Shown: piece by piece, positions 27,394-35,386 of the stretch
Layout: each line of letters opens with the position of its first letter
Position numbering within the stretch: the first letter of the stretch is position 1
Assembly: GCF_003663825.1 (NCBI RefSeq)
Contig: NZ_RCCC01000001.1
Span: forward strand, 4,472,501 to 4,536,500
Length of the DNA stretch: 64,000 bases
DNA from: Acidovorax sp. 106
GTDB lineage: Bacteria > Pseudomonadota > Gammaproteobacteria > Burkholderiales > Burkholderiaceae_C
Direction of reading: 5' to 3'
Position numbers and translations under genes: made by a program
Notes under the pieces: generated by a model
Database searches by the model: none
Told to the model about the DNA's origin: nothing
Seen by the model: the letters and a program-made list of their open reading frames with translations, nothing else

Positions 27394-28977
27394 ATGAGCT
27401 CTATTTTCATTAATGCCGGTCCGTATATCGAAATCCTATCTGCAGACGAAGCCCAAAGACTCTACGGTACAGATACGGGTGCAGCAGATCGGCGCCTTGC
27501 GGGCGCGCTCATTGTGAAAAACAGTGCTGCCATCGCAAAAATATTAGAGATAGCGAATACAACAAACACCGCCCTCTGGCCTATTTCAGGGGGACGTAAT
27601 TTTGGCTACGGCACCTCACTCCCTGTGCAGCAAGATTCCTTTATTGTTGACCTCACTCAATTAAAGGGAATCAAGCTGGATATAGACACTTGTACGGCGG
27701 AAATTGAACCCGGAGTGACACAGGGCGATCTGTACAAAGCCTTCAAGGAAGCCGCAGTTTCTTGGATGGTTCCGACCACTGGTGCGGGGCCCAACGGAAG
27801 TATTTTGGGAAACGCGCTGGACGGCGGTTATGGCATGAACCCAATTTGCGACCACTTTGATGGAATCACCCAGGTTTCCGGACATTGGGCGAATGGGACA
27901 CCATTTCAGCATCCATTGGCTGAACTGGATTGCACTGAAGTTGCACGTGGCTGGAAGCAGGGAATAGGTCCCAATTGGCTGGGCTTACTGCACCAAGCAA
28001 GTTTTGGCATCGTAACAAAGGCCACCATCCAACTCCTCCCGCTTGCTGAAGCGTCACGAATTATTGTTTTCGAGTTCAACTCAGACGAGCAATTCAAGGC
28101 CGCCATTCCCAAAATTCGGAATTTAAGCCGAAATATGCCTGGCCTGCGCTCACTCATCTGCAACTCCCGTATCCGAGCTATCGCGACACAGGCCCCTGGT
28201 CGATTACACCCTTTTGTAGCATTACCCCCCAAGGAGCGAGCGGAGAAAATGGAGGAAGCAGGTAAGATAGAAGGCTTGCCTCCTTGGTTGGCGCTGGGAT
28301 TTCTCTATGGAACCACCCACGCCGTATCAGGGGCATTAAAAGATGTACGGCAACACTTATCCGGCGTCAAGATTCGCTCTTTTTCTCCACAACAAGTCAC
28401 CTTTCTGGAACGGTTAGCCAGAATCGTCCCGCTAAAAAAATCACTAATCCGCAAATTGGCATCATTACGCGATGCCGTAGACTTACTACAAGGCAGACCT
28501 AATCCAAAATTTTTGGCGCTAGCATACGCTTTAAGCTCTGCAGACAGCATCACCGAGATGACTGATAAAAGTCACCCTGCCAAAGACGACTGCGGAGTAC
28601 TGTGGTATGCACCAATAATTCCAGCAAAATCGGAATCTATCACCCATTTTTTGCAGAAGGACGTCACGGAAATACTTTATAGCTATGGCTTTGATTCCCT
28701 CCTGGCAGTTTCACTCCGCAACGCTAATATTTTCACATCCACTATTCCTATACTATTTAATAAGCAAGATGCTGAGGCCGCTAATCGCGCTAAGGCGTGC
28801 TATCGCTCCTTGGTGGAAGCCGGTCTGCAGCGGGGCTACCCTCCTTACCGGTTGGGCATAGATTACATGGATTTACTTCATACGCCATCCAACAACTCAG
28901 AAAACAGCACCACACAACAATTAAGAAAAACTTTTGACCCTAACAAAATACTTGCGCCCGGAAGATATCTGAAATAA
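27394..28977 (+). CDS. FAD-dependent oxidase/dehydrogenase, VAO/4-cresol dehydrogenase family
   Basis: A flavoprotein of 527 residues of the vanillyl-alcohol oxidase family. The PP-loop region shows WPISGGRNFGYG (62-73) and the second FAD-binding segment TGAGPNGSILGNALDGGYG (129-147); the C-terminal part ends RKTFDPNKILAPGRY, the usual ending of FAD-linked oxidases. Family members oxidise para-substituted phenols such as cresol, vanillyl alcohol or eugenol. Next to an N-acyl amino acid synthase, an N-acyl tyrosine-like phenol is an attractive substrate, but this is inference. The gene is AT-rich like its upstream neighbour and probably in the same operon. Confidence 0.82.
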   Translation: MSSIFINAGPYIEILSADEAQRLYGTDTGAADRRLAGALIVKNSAAIAKILEIANTTNTALWPISGGRNFGYGTSLPVQQDSFIVDLTQLKGIKLDIDTCTAEIEPGVTQGDLYKAFKEAAVSWMVPTTGAGPNGSILGNALDGGYGMNPICDHFDGITQVSGHWANGTPFQHPLAELDCTEVARGWKQGIGPNWLGLLHQASFGIVTKATIQLLPLAEASRIIVFEFNSDEQFKAAIPKIRNLSRNMPGLRSLICNSRIRAIATQAPGRLHPFVALPPKERAEKMEEAGKIEGLPPWLALGFLYGTTHAVSGALKDVRQHLSGVKIRSFSPQQVTFLERLARIVPLKKSLIRKLASLRDAVDLLQGRPNPKFLALAYALSSADSITEMTDKSHPAKDDCGVLWYAPIIPAKSESITHFLQKDVTEILYSYGFDSLLAVSLRNANIFTSTIPILFNKQDAEAANRAKACYRSLVEAGLQRGYPPYRLGIDYMDLLHTPSNNSENSTTQQLRKTFDPNKILAPGRYLK

Positions 28978-29089
28978 CAATAAATTCCAAAAATATGTAA
29001 AATAATTTTTATCGCAATTTGTAAAATCAAATTACAAATCCAATAAAAATATATTTTCACCACCCACAGAATAGAAAAAGAATATTCAC

Positions 29090-30109
29090 ATGGATGCAAC
29101 CGATCAACCCATAAATCAGCGATTCGTGCAGCGGCTGGTGGACGATCTGCGCACGCCGAAAGCCAGCATTTTTTTCGGGGATCTGATCGCCAGCGCTGGG
29201 CTGGGGTGGCTACTTTTCGCCAATGCGCTGGGCCCATGGAATGGGTTCTTTCGAGGCATGAGCTTTGTCGTTGCGGCATTCCTGCTCTACCGAGCCTTGG
29301 CCTTCATCCACGAATTGTTCCATCAGCAGTCCATGGCGAAATTTAGGTTCGTGTGGCATGTCCTTGCCGGTGTTCCCCTGCTGATCCCTTTTTTGCTGTA
29401 TTTGCCCATTCACCAGAATCACCACAGCAGCAAAGCATATGGAACCAAAGAGGACGGCGAGTATGAGCACTTCAAAGGGCGGGCACGGCTTGCAATTGCC
29501 AAGCTGTTTGCGCTGAATTTGGCACTGCCTTTGGCACTGTGGGTCCGCTTTGCTTTACTGACGCCTTTGGCCGTGTTGCACTCGCCCATTCGTACGCAGA
29601 TGATCCCCGAGTTCGTTCACTTGGCCTTGCGCCTGCCCTTCCGCGCCGCCGACATCAAGGAAAGTTCGCGGGCCGAGGCGTTTGCTATCGAATGGATGTG
29701 TGCCGTTTTCAGCTGGGGCTTGGTTTGTCTGTGTGTTCTGGGTTACGGCGAGGTGGTATTGCTTTGGGCGGCCCTGGTCATACTGATTGCGACGCTGAAC
29801 ACCATCCGCACATTGGGAGCGACCCATCTCTACGTTGAGGGAGCGGAAGGACGGAATGCACGCGAACAGATGCTGGACTCGACCAACCTAGACTCTCGCA
29901 GTCCCCTCGCTTTGCTGCTGTGTCCCGTGGGGCTGCGCTTTCATGCGTTGCACCATATCGCGCCTTACCTGCCCTACCATGCGCTGCCTGAAGCGCACCA
30001 CCGTTTGATGCAGGCGCTACCACAAGGCTCCGAGTACCATCAATTGACCGTACCGTCATTCAGCCAAGGCCTGCAACGGCTGTGGCGCGCTACGTCAGAA
30101 CGAAGCTAG
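29090..30109 (+). CDS. Membrane fatty acid desaturase
   Basis: A di-iron membrane desaturase/hydroxylase, 339 residues, with hydrophobic helices at about 30-70, 88-106, 140-165 and 200-240. The three histidine boxes are HELFH (74-78), HQNHH (108-112) and HALHH (285-289). It may introduce a double bond or hydroxyl in an acyl chain, perhaps that of the N-acyl product of the upstream genes. Its composition is GC-rich again, unlike the two genes before it, and a 112-bp very AT-rich spacer separates it from the oxidase, so it may have a different origin or its own promoter. Confidence 0.85.
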   Translation: MDATDQPINQRFVQRLVDDLRTPKASIFFGDLIASAGLGWLLFANALGPWNGFFRGMSFVVAAFLLYRALAFIHELFHQQSMAKFRFVWHVLAGVPLLIPFLLYLPIHQNHHSSKAYGTKEDGEYEHFKGRARLAIAKLFALNLALPLALWVRFALLTPLAVLHSPIRTQMIPEFVHLALRLPFRAADIKESSRAEAFAIEWMCAVFSWGLVCLCVLGYGEVVLLWAALVILIATLNTIRTLGATHLYVEGAEGRNAREQMLDSTNLDSRSPLALLLCPVGLRFHALHHIAPYLPYHALPEAHHRLMQALPQGSEYHQLTVPSFSQGLQRLWRATSERS

Positions 30110-30225
30110 CTCACCCTGGCCGTGCATGTGACCCTGCGGTACAGATTGGTTGACGAGCAACCGTCTGTGCGGGTCCAGCCCCACCAACGATGTCAGGCCA
30201 TGGCAGCCGAACGGGCAACCACGGT

Positions 30226-31728
30226 TTACAGCAGCACGATGTCGTACTGCTCCTGCCCCATCGCACTCTCCGCCTGCAGTGAGATAGGCTTGCCGATGAA
30301 GTCCGACAGGCCCGCCAGATGCTGGCTCTCCTCGTCCAGAAACAGCTCCACCACCCGGGCTGATGCCACCACGCGGAATTCGCGCGGGTTGAACTGGCGG
30401 GCCTCGCGCAGGATCTCGCGCAGGATGTCGTAGCACACGCTGCGCGCGGTCTTCACACTGCCCTTGCCCTGGCACACCTCGCAGGACTCGCACAGCATGT
30501 GGGCCAGCGATTCGCGCGTGCGCTTGCGCGTCATCTCTACCAGGCCCAGTTGCGAGAAGCCACTCGAAGACATGGTCTTGACCCGGTCGCGCGCCAGTTG
30601 CTTCTTAAACTCCAACAGCACCGCCTGCTGGTGGTCCTCGCGGGCCATGTCGATGAAGTCCACGATGATGATGCCGCCCAGGTTGCGCAGGCGCAGTTGG
30701 CGGGCAATGGCCTGGGCGGCTTCCAGGTTGGTCTTGAAGATGGTGTCGTCAAAGTTACGCGCACCCACATAGCCGCCGGTGTTCACATCCACCGTGGTCA
30801 GCGCCTCGGTCTGGTCCACGATGAGGTAGCCGCCGGATTTCAGCTCCACCCGGCGGCCCAGCGCCTTGGCCACTTCTTCGTCGATGGAGTACAGGTCAAA
30901 AATCGGCCGCTCGCCACGGTAGTGCTGCAGCTTGCCAGCGGCGGCAGGCATGAATTCCTGGCCAAAGGCGCGCAAGCGGTGGAATTGCTCCATCGAATCG
31001 AGCCGGATGGCCTGCGTGTGGTCTCCCACCAAGTCGCGCAACACGCGCTGGAGTAAATCCAGATCCTGGTGCAGCAGCGAGCCCGCAGGAAGCTTGAGCG
31101 AGGCGTCCTTGGTGCGCGCCCAGGTCTTGCGCAGGTAAGCAATGTCTTCGGCCAGTTCGGCGTCGGACGAGTCTTCGCCATTGGTGCGCAGAATGAAGCC
31201 GCCGCCACCGCCTGAGGACTTATCGCCCACCAGCGCCTGCAGCCGCGTGCGCAGCGCATCGCGCTCGGCAGGCGGGATCTTTTGCGAGACGCCCACATGG
31301 TCATCCTGCGGCAAGAACACCAGCAGGCGGCCTGCGATGCTGATCTGTGTGGACAGCCGCGCGCCCTTGGTGCCAATGGGGTCCTTGATGACCTGCACCA
31401 TGAGCGACTGGCCCTCGAACACCTGCTTTTCGATCGGTACCTGCGGCTCCGTCTTGCGGGCGACGGAGGGCGGCTCGCCATCGGGCTGGCGGTGCCACAC
31501 ATCGGCCACGTGCAAAAAGGCTGCGCGTTCCAGCCCAATGTCGATGAAGGCGGACTGCATACCCGGCAACACGCGCGAGACCTTGCCGAGGTAGACGTTG
31601 CCCACCAGGCCGCGCTCAAGCGTGCGCTCGATGTGCAGCTCTTGCACGGCGCCGTGCTCCACCACGGCTACGCGGGTTTCCTGGGGCGACCAGTTGATCA
31701 GAATGTCTTGTTGGATGGCGGCAGGCAT
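30226..31728 (-). CDS. rng: Ribonuclease G
   Basis: Endoribonuclease of the RNase E/G family that matures 16S rRNA 5' ends and degrades some mRNAs; 500 residues, cytoplasmic. An S1 RNA-binding domain lies at about 38-125, the catalytic core has the metal-binding DVNTG and IIIVDFIDM, and the zinc-link is CESCEVC (near 410). It starts 18 bp after the maf stop, the last gene of the rsfS-rlmH-maf-rng block. Confidence 0.96.
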   Translation of the reverse strand: MPAAIQQDILINWSPQETRVAVVEHGAVQELHIERTLERGLVGNVYLGKVSRVLPGMQSAFIDIGLERAAFLHVADVWHRQPDGEPPSVARKTEPQVPIEKQVFEGQSLMVQVIKDPIGTKGARLSTQISIAGRLLVFLPQDDHVGVSQKIPPAERDALRTRLQALVGDKSSGGGGGFILRTNGEDSSDAELAEDIAYLRKTWARTKDASLKLPAGSLLHQDLDLLQRVLRDLVGDHTQAIRLDSMEQFHRLRAFGQEFMPAAAGKLQHYRGERPIFDLYSIDEEVAKALGRRVELKSGGYLIVDQTEALTTVDVNTGGYVGARNFDDTIFKTNLEAAQAIARQLRLRNLGGIIIVDFIDMAREDHQQAVLLEFKKQLARDRVKTMSSSGFSQLGLVEMTRKRTRESLAHMLCESCEVCQGKGSVKTARSVCYDILREILREARQFNPREFRVVASARVVELFLDEESQHLAGLSDFIGKPISLQAESAMGQEQYDIVLL

Positions 31729-31746
31729 GGTGTGGACCAGAGGGAC

Positions 31747-32373
31747 TTAGACAACAAAACCGAGGGTGCGCAACAGCTGTGCGGTCTCAAACATAGGCAA
31801 TCCCATGATGCCTGAATAGCTGCCGCGCAGCACGGGGATGAATGCCGCAGCAGCGCCTTGGATGCCATAGGCACCAGCTTTGCCCAGAGGCTCGCCCGTG
31901 GCCACATAGGCGGCGATTTGCGCCGAGGTCAGCGGTGCAAAGGTCACCTCAGACACCGACAAAGCCTGCAACCGATGCGCCGCTGCGCCCGCCCCCGACT
32001 GCACTGCCACTGCAGTAAGCACTCGGTGCGTTTGCCCCCCCAATTCCGCCAGCATGCGCTGCGCATGGGGTGCGTCGTCGGGTTTGCCGTAAATGGTGGC
32101 GCCCAGCGCCACGGTGGTGTCAGAGCACAAAATGGGGGCCGGGGGCAGCCCGCGACGAGCGCACCGGGCCACCGCAGCATCGAGCTTGAGGCCGGTGACG
32201 CGGATCACGTAGTCGTCCGGGCTTTCGCCAGGCAACACGGCTTCGATGCCCTCGGCGTCTTCGGCCACGTCGCCCTGAACGTTGGGCAACAGCAGCTCAT
32301 GGCGCACGCCCAGCTGCTCCAGCAACTGGCGGCGGCGGGGGCTTTGGGAGGCAAGGTAGATGAAGTCAGGCAT
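31747..32373 (-). CDS. maf: Maf-family nucleoside triphosphate pyrophosphatase
   Basis: House-cleaning enzyme hydrolysing dTTP/UTP or modified nucleotides to the monophosphate, 208 residues. The start at 32373 gives MPDFIYLASQSPRRRQLLEQL, the conserved phosphate-binding N-terminus; further motifs are SDTTVALG and YGIQGAAAAFI. Whether it is the YhdE (dTTP/UTP) or YceF (m7GTP) type cannot be decided securely; the position before rng favours YhdE. Upstream lies a 266-bp spacer with palindrome P3 and a family A repeat. Confidence 0.93.
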   Translation of the reverse strand: MPDFIYLASQSPRRRQLLEQLGVRHELLLPNVQGDVAEDAEGIEAVLPGESPDDYVIRVTGLKLDAAVARCARRGLPPAPILCSDTTVALGATIYGKPDDAPHAQRMLAELGGQTHRVLTAVAVQSGAGAAAHRLQALSVSEVTFAPLTSAQIAAYVATGEPLGKAGAYGIQGAAAAFIPVLRGSYSGIMGLPMFETAQLLRTLGFVV

Positions 32374-32401
32374 GAACAGATTTCCAAGCAAAAATCAGCT
32401 G

Positions 32402-32566
32402 AGGGAGTCTCTGCTCGAATCGAGCGATCAGTGTGCGCTGCGGATCGGGATGGGCTGCTAGGCGCAAGTACTCGCAATAGCTGTAGCTATTGCGAGTACT
32501 TGCAACAACGCAGACCGCCCGAGACCGCAGATGCACACGACGCGGTGATACGTGCAGAGACTCCCT
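32402..32566. repeat. Long palindrome P3 with 19-bp perfect central hairpin
   Basis: Outer perfect arms AGGGAGTCTCTGC (32402-32414) and GCAGAGACTCCCT (32554-32566), followed inward by imperfect complementarity almost throughout. The centre is a perfect 19-bp inverted repeat with a two-base loop: GCAAGTACTCGCAATAGCT (32464-32482), GT, then its exact reverse complement (32485-32503). It carries CTAGGCG before and GCAACAACGC after the hairpin, the core shared with P1 and P2. It lies between maf and rlmH. Confidence 0.85.
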
Positions 32567-32612
32567 AACGCTTATTCATCAAGCGCTGGCAGCTATCAAA
32601 AAAGAAGCAAAT
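32565..32612 (-). repeat. Family A repeat abutting palindrome P3
   Basis: Plus strand reads TAACGCTTATTCATCAAGCG, CTGGCAGCTATCAAAAAAG and AAGCAAAT, a clear reverse-oriented copy. It begins exactly where palindrome P3 ends. Confidence 0.7.
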
Positions 32613-32639
32613 CTCAAGCCAATCCAGCGCACAGCGAAC

Positions 32640-33107
32640 TCACTCGCGGTGGTAGGGATGCCCAGCGTTCACCGACCAGGCCCGGTACAGCTGCTCGATC
32701 AGCAGCACGCGCACCATGGCGTGGGGCAGCGTCAGGTCTGACAGGCGGATGCGTTCGTGCGCCGCCTGGCGAAAGGCGGGGTCCAGCCCGTCAGGCCCGC
32801 CAATGACCAGGGCCACATCATCCCCCCCCAACTGCCAGCCCTTGAGGCGATCGGCCAGGGCCTTGGTGGTGAGGTTGGTGCCACGCTCGTCCAGCGCCAC
32901 CACGCGGGTGCCCCGTGGAATGGCGGCTTCGATGCGCTCACGCTCGGCGGCGTACAGCGTCTCCAGCGTCTTGGAGCCGCGCGGCTCGGTTTTGACGGCC
33001 TTGAGTTCGACCTTGAGCTCAGGCGGGAAGCGTTTGGCGTAGTCGTCGTAAGCGGTTTGTGCCCAATCGGGCACCCGCTGCCCCACTGCAACAATCAGCA
33101 GCTTCAT
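32640..33107 (-). CDS. rlmH: 23S rRNA pseudouridine-1915 N3-methyltransferase
   Basis: SPOUT-class methyltransferase acting on 23S rRNA helix 69, 155 residues. The knot region shows [15 protein letters not shown] and the C-terminal [20 protein letters not shown] is diagnostic. It follows rsfS by 80 bp on the minus strand, the conserved rsfS-rlmH order. Confidence 0.97.
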   Translation of the reverse strand: MKLLIVAVGQRVPDWAQTAYDDYAKRFPPELKVELKAVKTEPRGSKTLETLYAAERERIEAAIPRGTRVVALDERGTNLTTKALADRLKGWQLGGDDVALVIGGPDGLDPAFRQAAHERIRLSDLTLPHAMVRVLLIEQLYRAWSVNAGHPYHRE

Positions 33108-33187
33108 GGATCAACCTGGGTGCGTGAGAAAGATGGCTACTGGCACGCCCGCGCCCAGACCCGCCGGGCGCGCAGCGTGCAGACCGG

Positions 33188-34081
33188 TCAGCCCTTGCGG
33201 GCCGGGGCCTTTTTGGCGGCAGGCTTTGCAGCGGGCTTGGCTGCAGCTTTCGGAGCGGCCTTGGCTGCGGTTTTTGCTGCAGGCTTGGCCGCTGCGCGTG
33301 CAGGGGCCTTGGCGGCTGGCGACTTCTTGGCCGCTGGCTTCTTGGCGCCACCAGGTTTGACCACCACGGTCTTGACCGGTGCCTTGGTGGCTGCGGGCTT
33401 TTTGGCGGCCACGGTGCCTGCTGCCTTGCTGGCAGGTTTGGCGGCTGTGGTCTTGGCCGTAGTCTTGGCTGTGGGCTTGGCGGCAGCGGTTTTGGCCGGT
33501 GTGACTTTTGCCGCGGTTTTAGCGGCCGTCTTCGCCACAGCCTTCACGGTGGCCTTGCCAGAGCGGGCGGGCGCCGCAGGCGCAGCCGCCGCCTTTTTGG
33601 CCGGGGCCTTCTTGGCTGCAGTCTTCGCATCCGACTTGGCTGCCTTTTGGGCCGACTTCTTGTCGGCCAAATCGGCGGCTGCCGTGGAAGACGGCTTGGC
33701 CGCTCCCAACTTCAGGCGCACGGGCACTTCGCCCCACAGTTCTTCCAGTCGGTAGTACTGGCGGATGGCGGGCTGCATGATGTGCGCCACGGCCGAGCCG
33801 CAGTCCACGATGATCCATTCACCGTTGTCTTCACCCTCGATGCGTGGCTTGGAAAAACCGGCGTCTTTCACGGCGTCGCGCACGCTGGCGGCCAGCGCTT
33901 TGGTCTGCCGGTTGGAGGTGCCCGATGCCACGATCACCCGCTCAAACAGCGGCGACAGGTGCTCGGTGTTGAACACCTGGATGTCTTGCGCCTTGACGTC
34001 TTCCAGGCCATCAACGATGGCACGCTGAAGTTTGGTCACGTCTTTTTTGGCAGCGGTTTCCGATTTGGTGGAGGTGGTCAT
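33188..34081 (-). CDS. rsfS: Ribosomal silencing factor RsfS with long Lys/Ala-rich tail
   Basis: RsfS binds uL14 on the large subunit and blocks joining of subunits in starvation. The conserved domain is residues about 15-126 (AIVDGLEDVKAQDIQVFN, SNRQTKALA, EWIIVDCG, AIRQYYRLEELW). The protein then carries about 170 extra residues made of AAK, PAK and KPA repeats, like a histone H1 or alkaline nucleic-acid-binding tail, so it is 297 rather than the usual 110-150 residues. No frameshift is needed to explain it. The gene nadD, which I expect between hemF and rsfS in this group, is not there. Confidence 0.93.
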   Translation of the reverse strand: MTTSTKSETAAKKDVTKLQRAIVDGLEDVKAQDIQVFNTEHLSPLFERVIVASGTSNRQTKALAASVRDAVKDAGFSKPRIEGEDNGEWIIVDCGSAVAHIMQPAIRQYYRLEELWGEVPVRLKLGAAKPSSTAAADLADKKSAQKAAKSDAKTAAKKAPAKKAAAAPAAPARSGKATVKAVAKTAAKTAAKVTPAKTAAAKPTAKTTAKTTAAKPASKAAGTVAAKKPAATKAPVKTVVVKPGGAKKPAAKKSPAAKAPARAAAKPAAKTAAKAAPKAAAKPAAKPAAKKAPARKG

Positions 34082-34189
34082 CAGGCAGAGAAGTAGAAAG
34101 GAATGGAATCAATATAGCGCGCAACGCAGCGCACAGCCAGAGGGGCTACGCCTTGGGTGTTGCGCACGGGCGCAGAGGCGTTTATCGGT

Positions 34190-34247
34190 GTTTTTGGCCT
34201 CTTGCGCTTATAGATCAAGCGCTGCCAGCTATTGAAATTATAGCTTT
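34190..34247 (-). repeat. Family A repeat
   Basis: Plus strand reads GGCCTCTTGCGCTTATAGAT, CAAGCGCTGCCAGCTATTG and ATTATAGCT, in the spacer between hemF and rsfS. Confidence 0.7.
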
Positions 34248-34308
34248 TGGGCCGCACAGAGGTGCGAGGCCTGTGATACCCAGGGCACAGCACCGTGCAA
34301 CCTGTCGA

Positions 34309-35253
34309 TCAAAGCCAGTCGCGCCGCACCAAAAACTGTTGCATCAAGGCCGCTTCGGGCGAGCCCGGCTCGGCCTGGCGCTGGTACGACCAGGCCACCA
34401 GCGGCGGCATGGACAGCAGGATGGATTCGGTGCGGCCACCCGACTGCAGGCCAAAGTGCGTGCCCCGGTCCCACACCAGGTTGAACTCGACGTAACGGCC
34501 CCGGCGGTAGAGCTGGAAGTCGCGCTCGCGCTCGCCATAGGGCATGCCCTGGCGCTTCTCAACGATGGGCAGGTAGGCCTTGAGAAAGGCATCGCCCACC
34601 GACTGCGTCATGGCCAGGCTTTGCTCGAAGCCCAGCTCGGAAAAGTCGTCATAGAACACGCCGCCCACACCGCGCTGCTCGCTGCGGTGCTTGAGGAAGA
34701 AGTATTCGTCACACCACTGTTTGAAGCGCGGGTACTTGTCGTCACCAAACGGTGCCAAGGCATTGCGGCAGGTGCGGTGAAAGTGCACGGCGTCTTCCTC
34801 AAAACCGTAGTAGGGCGTGAGGTCCATACCACCGCCAAACCAGCAGGTCGGCGCCTGGCCGGGGTGACCGGCCGCAATCATGCGCACGTTCATGTGCACC
34901 GTGGGCACATAGGGGTTGCGAGGGTGAAAGACCAGTGACACGCCCATGGCCTCGAACGGCGCACCCGCCAGCTCGGGCCGGTGCTGTGTGGCCGAGGGCG
35001 GCAGTTGCGGGCCACGCACATGGCTGAAGCCACAGCCCGCACGCTCGAACACCCGGCCACCTTCCATGATCTTGGTGACGCCATCGCCCTGCAGCGGCTC
35101 GCCCGGCGGTTTGCTCCAAGCATCGGCCAAAAAGCGGGCACAGCCCTCGCCCTCCACAGCCTCCAGCGCATCGGTGATGCGCGCTTGCAGGCCCAGCAAG
35201 TAACTGCGCACGGTCGCCACGGTGGTGGCAGGGTTCAATCCGGGTTGTTGCAT
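34309..35253 (-). CDS. hemF: Oxygen-dependent coproporphyrinogen III oxidase
   Basis: Converts coproporphyrinogen III to protoporphyrinogen IX in haem synthesis using O2; 314 residues, cytoplasmic homodimer. Signatures include [45 protein letters not shown] and [13 protein letters not shown]. It lies between purD and rsfS on the minus strand. Confidence 0.97.
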   Translation of the reverse strand: MQQPGLNPATTVATVRSYLLGLQARITDALEAVEGEGCARFLADAWSKPPGEPLQGDGVTKIMEGGRVFERAGCGFSHVRGPQLPPSATQHRPELAGAPFEAMGVSLVFHPRNPYVPTVHMNVRMIAAGHPGQAPTCWFGGGMDLTPYYGFEEDAVHFHRTCRNALAPFGDDKYPRFKQWCDEYFFLKHRSEQRGVGGVFYDDFSELGFEQSLAMTQSVGDAFLKAYLPIVEKRQGMPYGERERDFQLYRRGRYVEFNLVWDRGTHFGLQSGGRTESILLSMPPLVAWSYQRQAEPGSPEAALMQQFLVRRDWL

Positions 35254-35334
35254 TTTGGTGGTCCATTGCGCGGGGGGCTAGGCACCCCCGCAAACTGGCG
35301 CGGCACAGGCCAGCGACGCAGCGCAAAAACAGCT

Positions 35335-35385
35335 CTGCCGCCACGGCCCCCCTTGAGCGGGGGACGCCGTAGCGGCAAAAGAGGC
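35335..35385 (-). repeat. Family C repeat
   Basis: Contains CCCCCCTTGAGCGGGGGACG, followed by CCGTAGCGGC, a hairpin-forming sequence between purD and hemF related to the copies at 13893-13968 and 36825-36900. Confidence 0.45.
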
Positions 35386-35386
35386 A

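Noticed and set aside
25989..30109. The accessory cluster considered as prophage or integrative element
   Set aside because: There is no integrase, transposase, phage gene, tRNA or direct repeat at its edges.
33019..33818. Several open frames opposite or within the rsfS tail
   Set aside because: They arise from the repetitive GCC/AAG codons of the Lys/Ala tail; the RsfS frame is continuous and carries the conserved domain.
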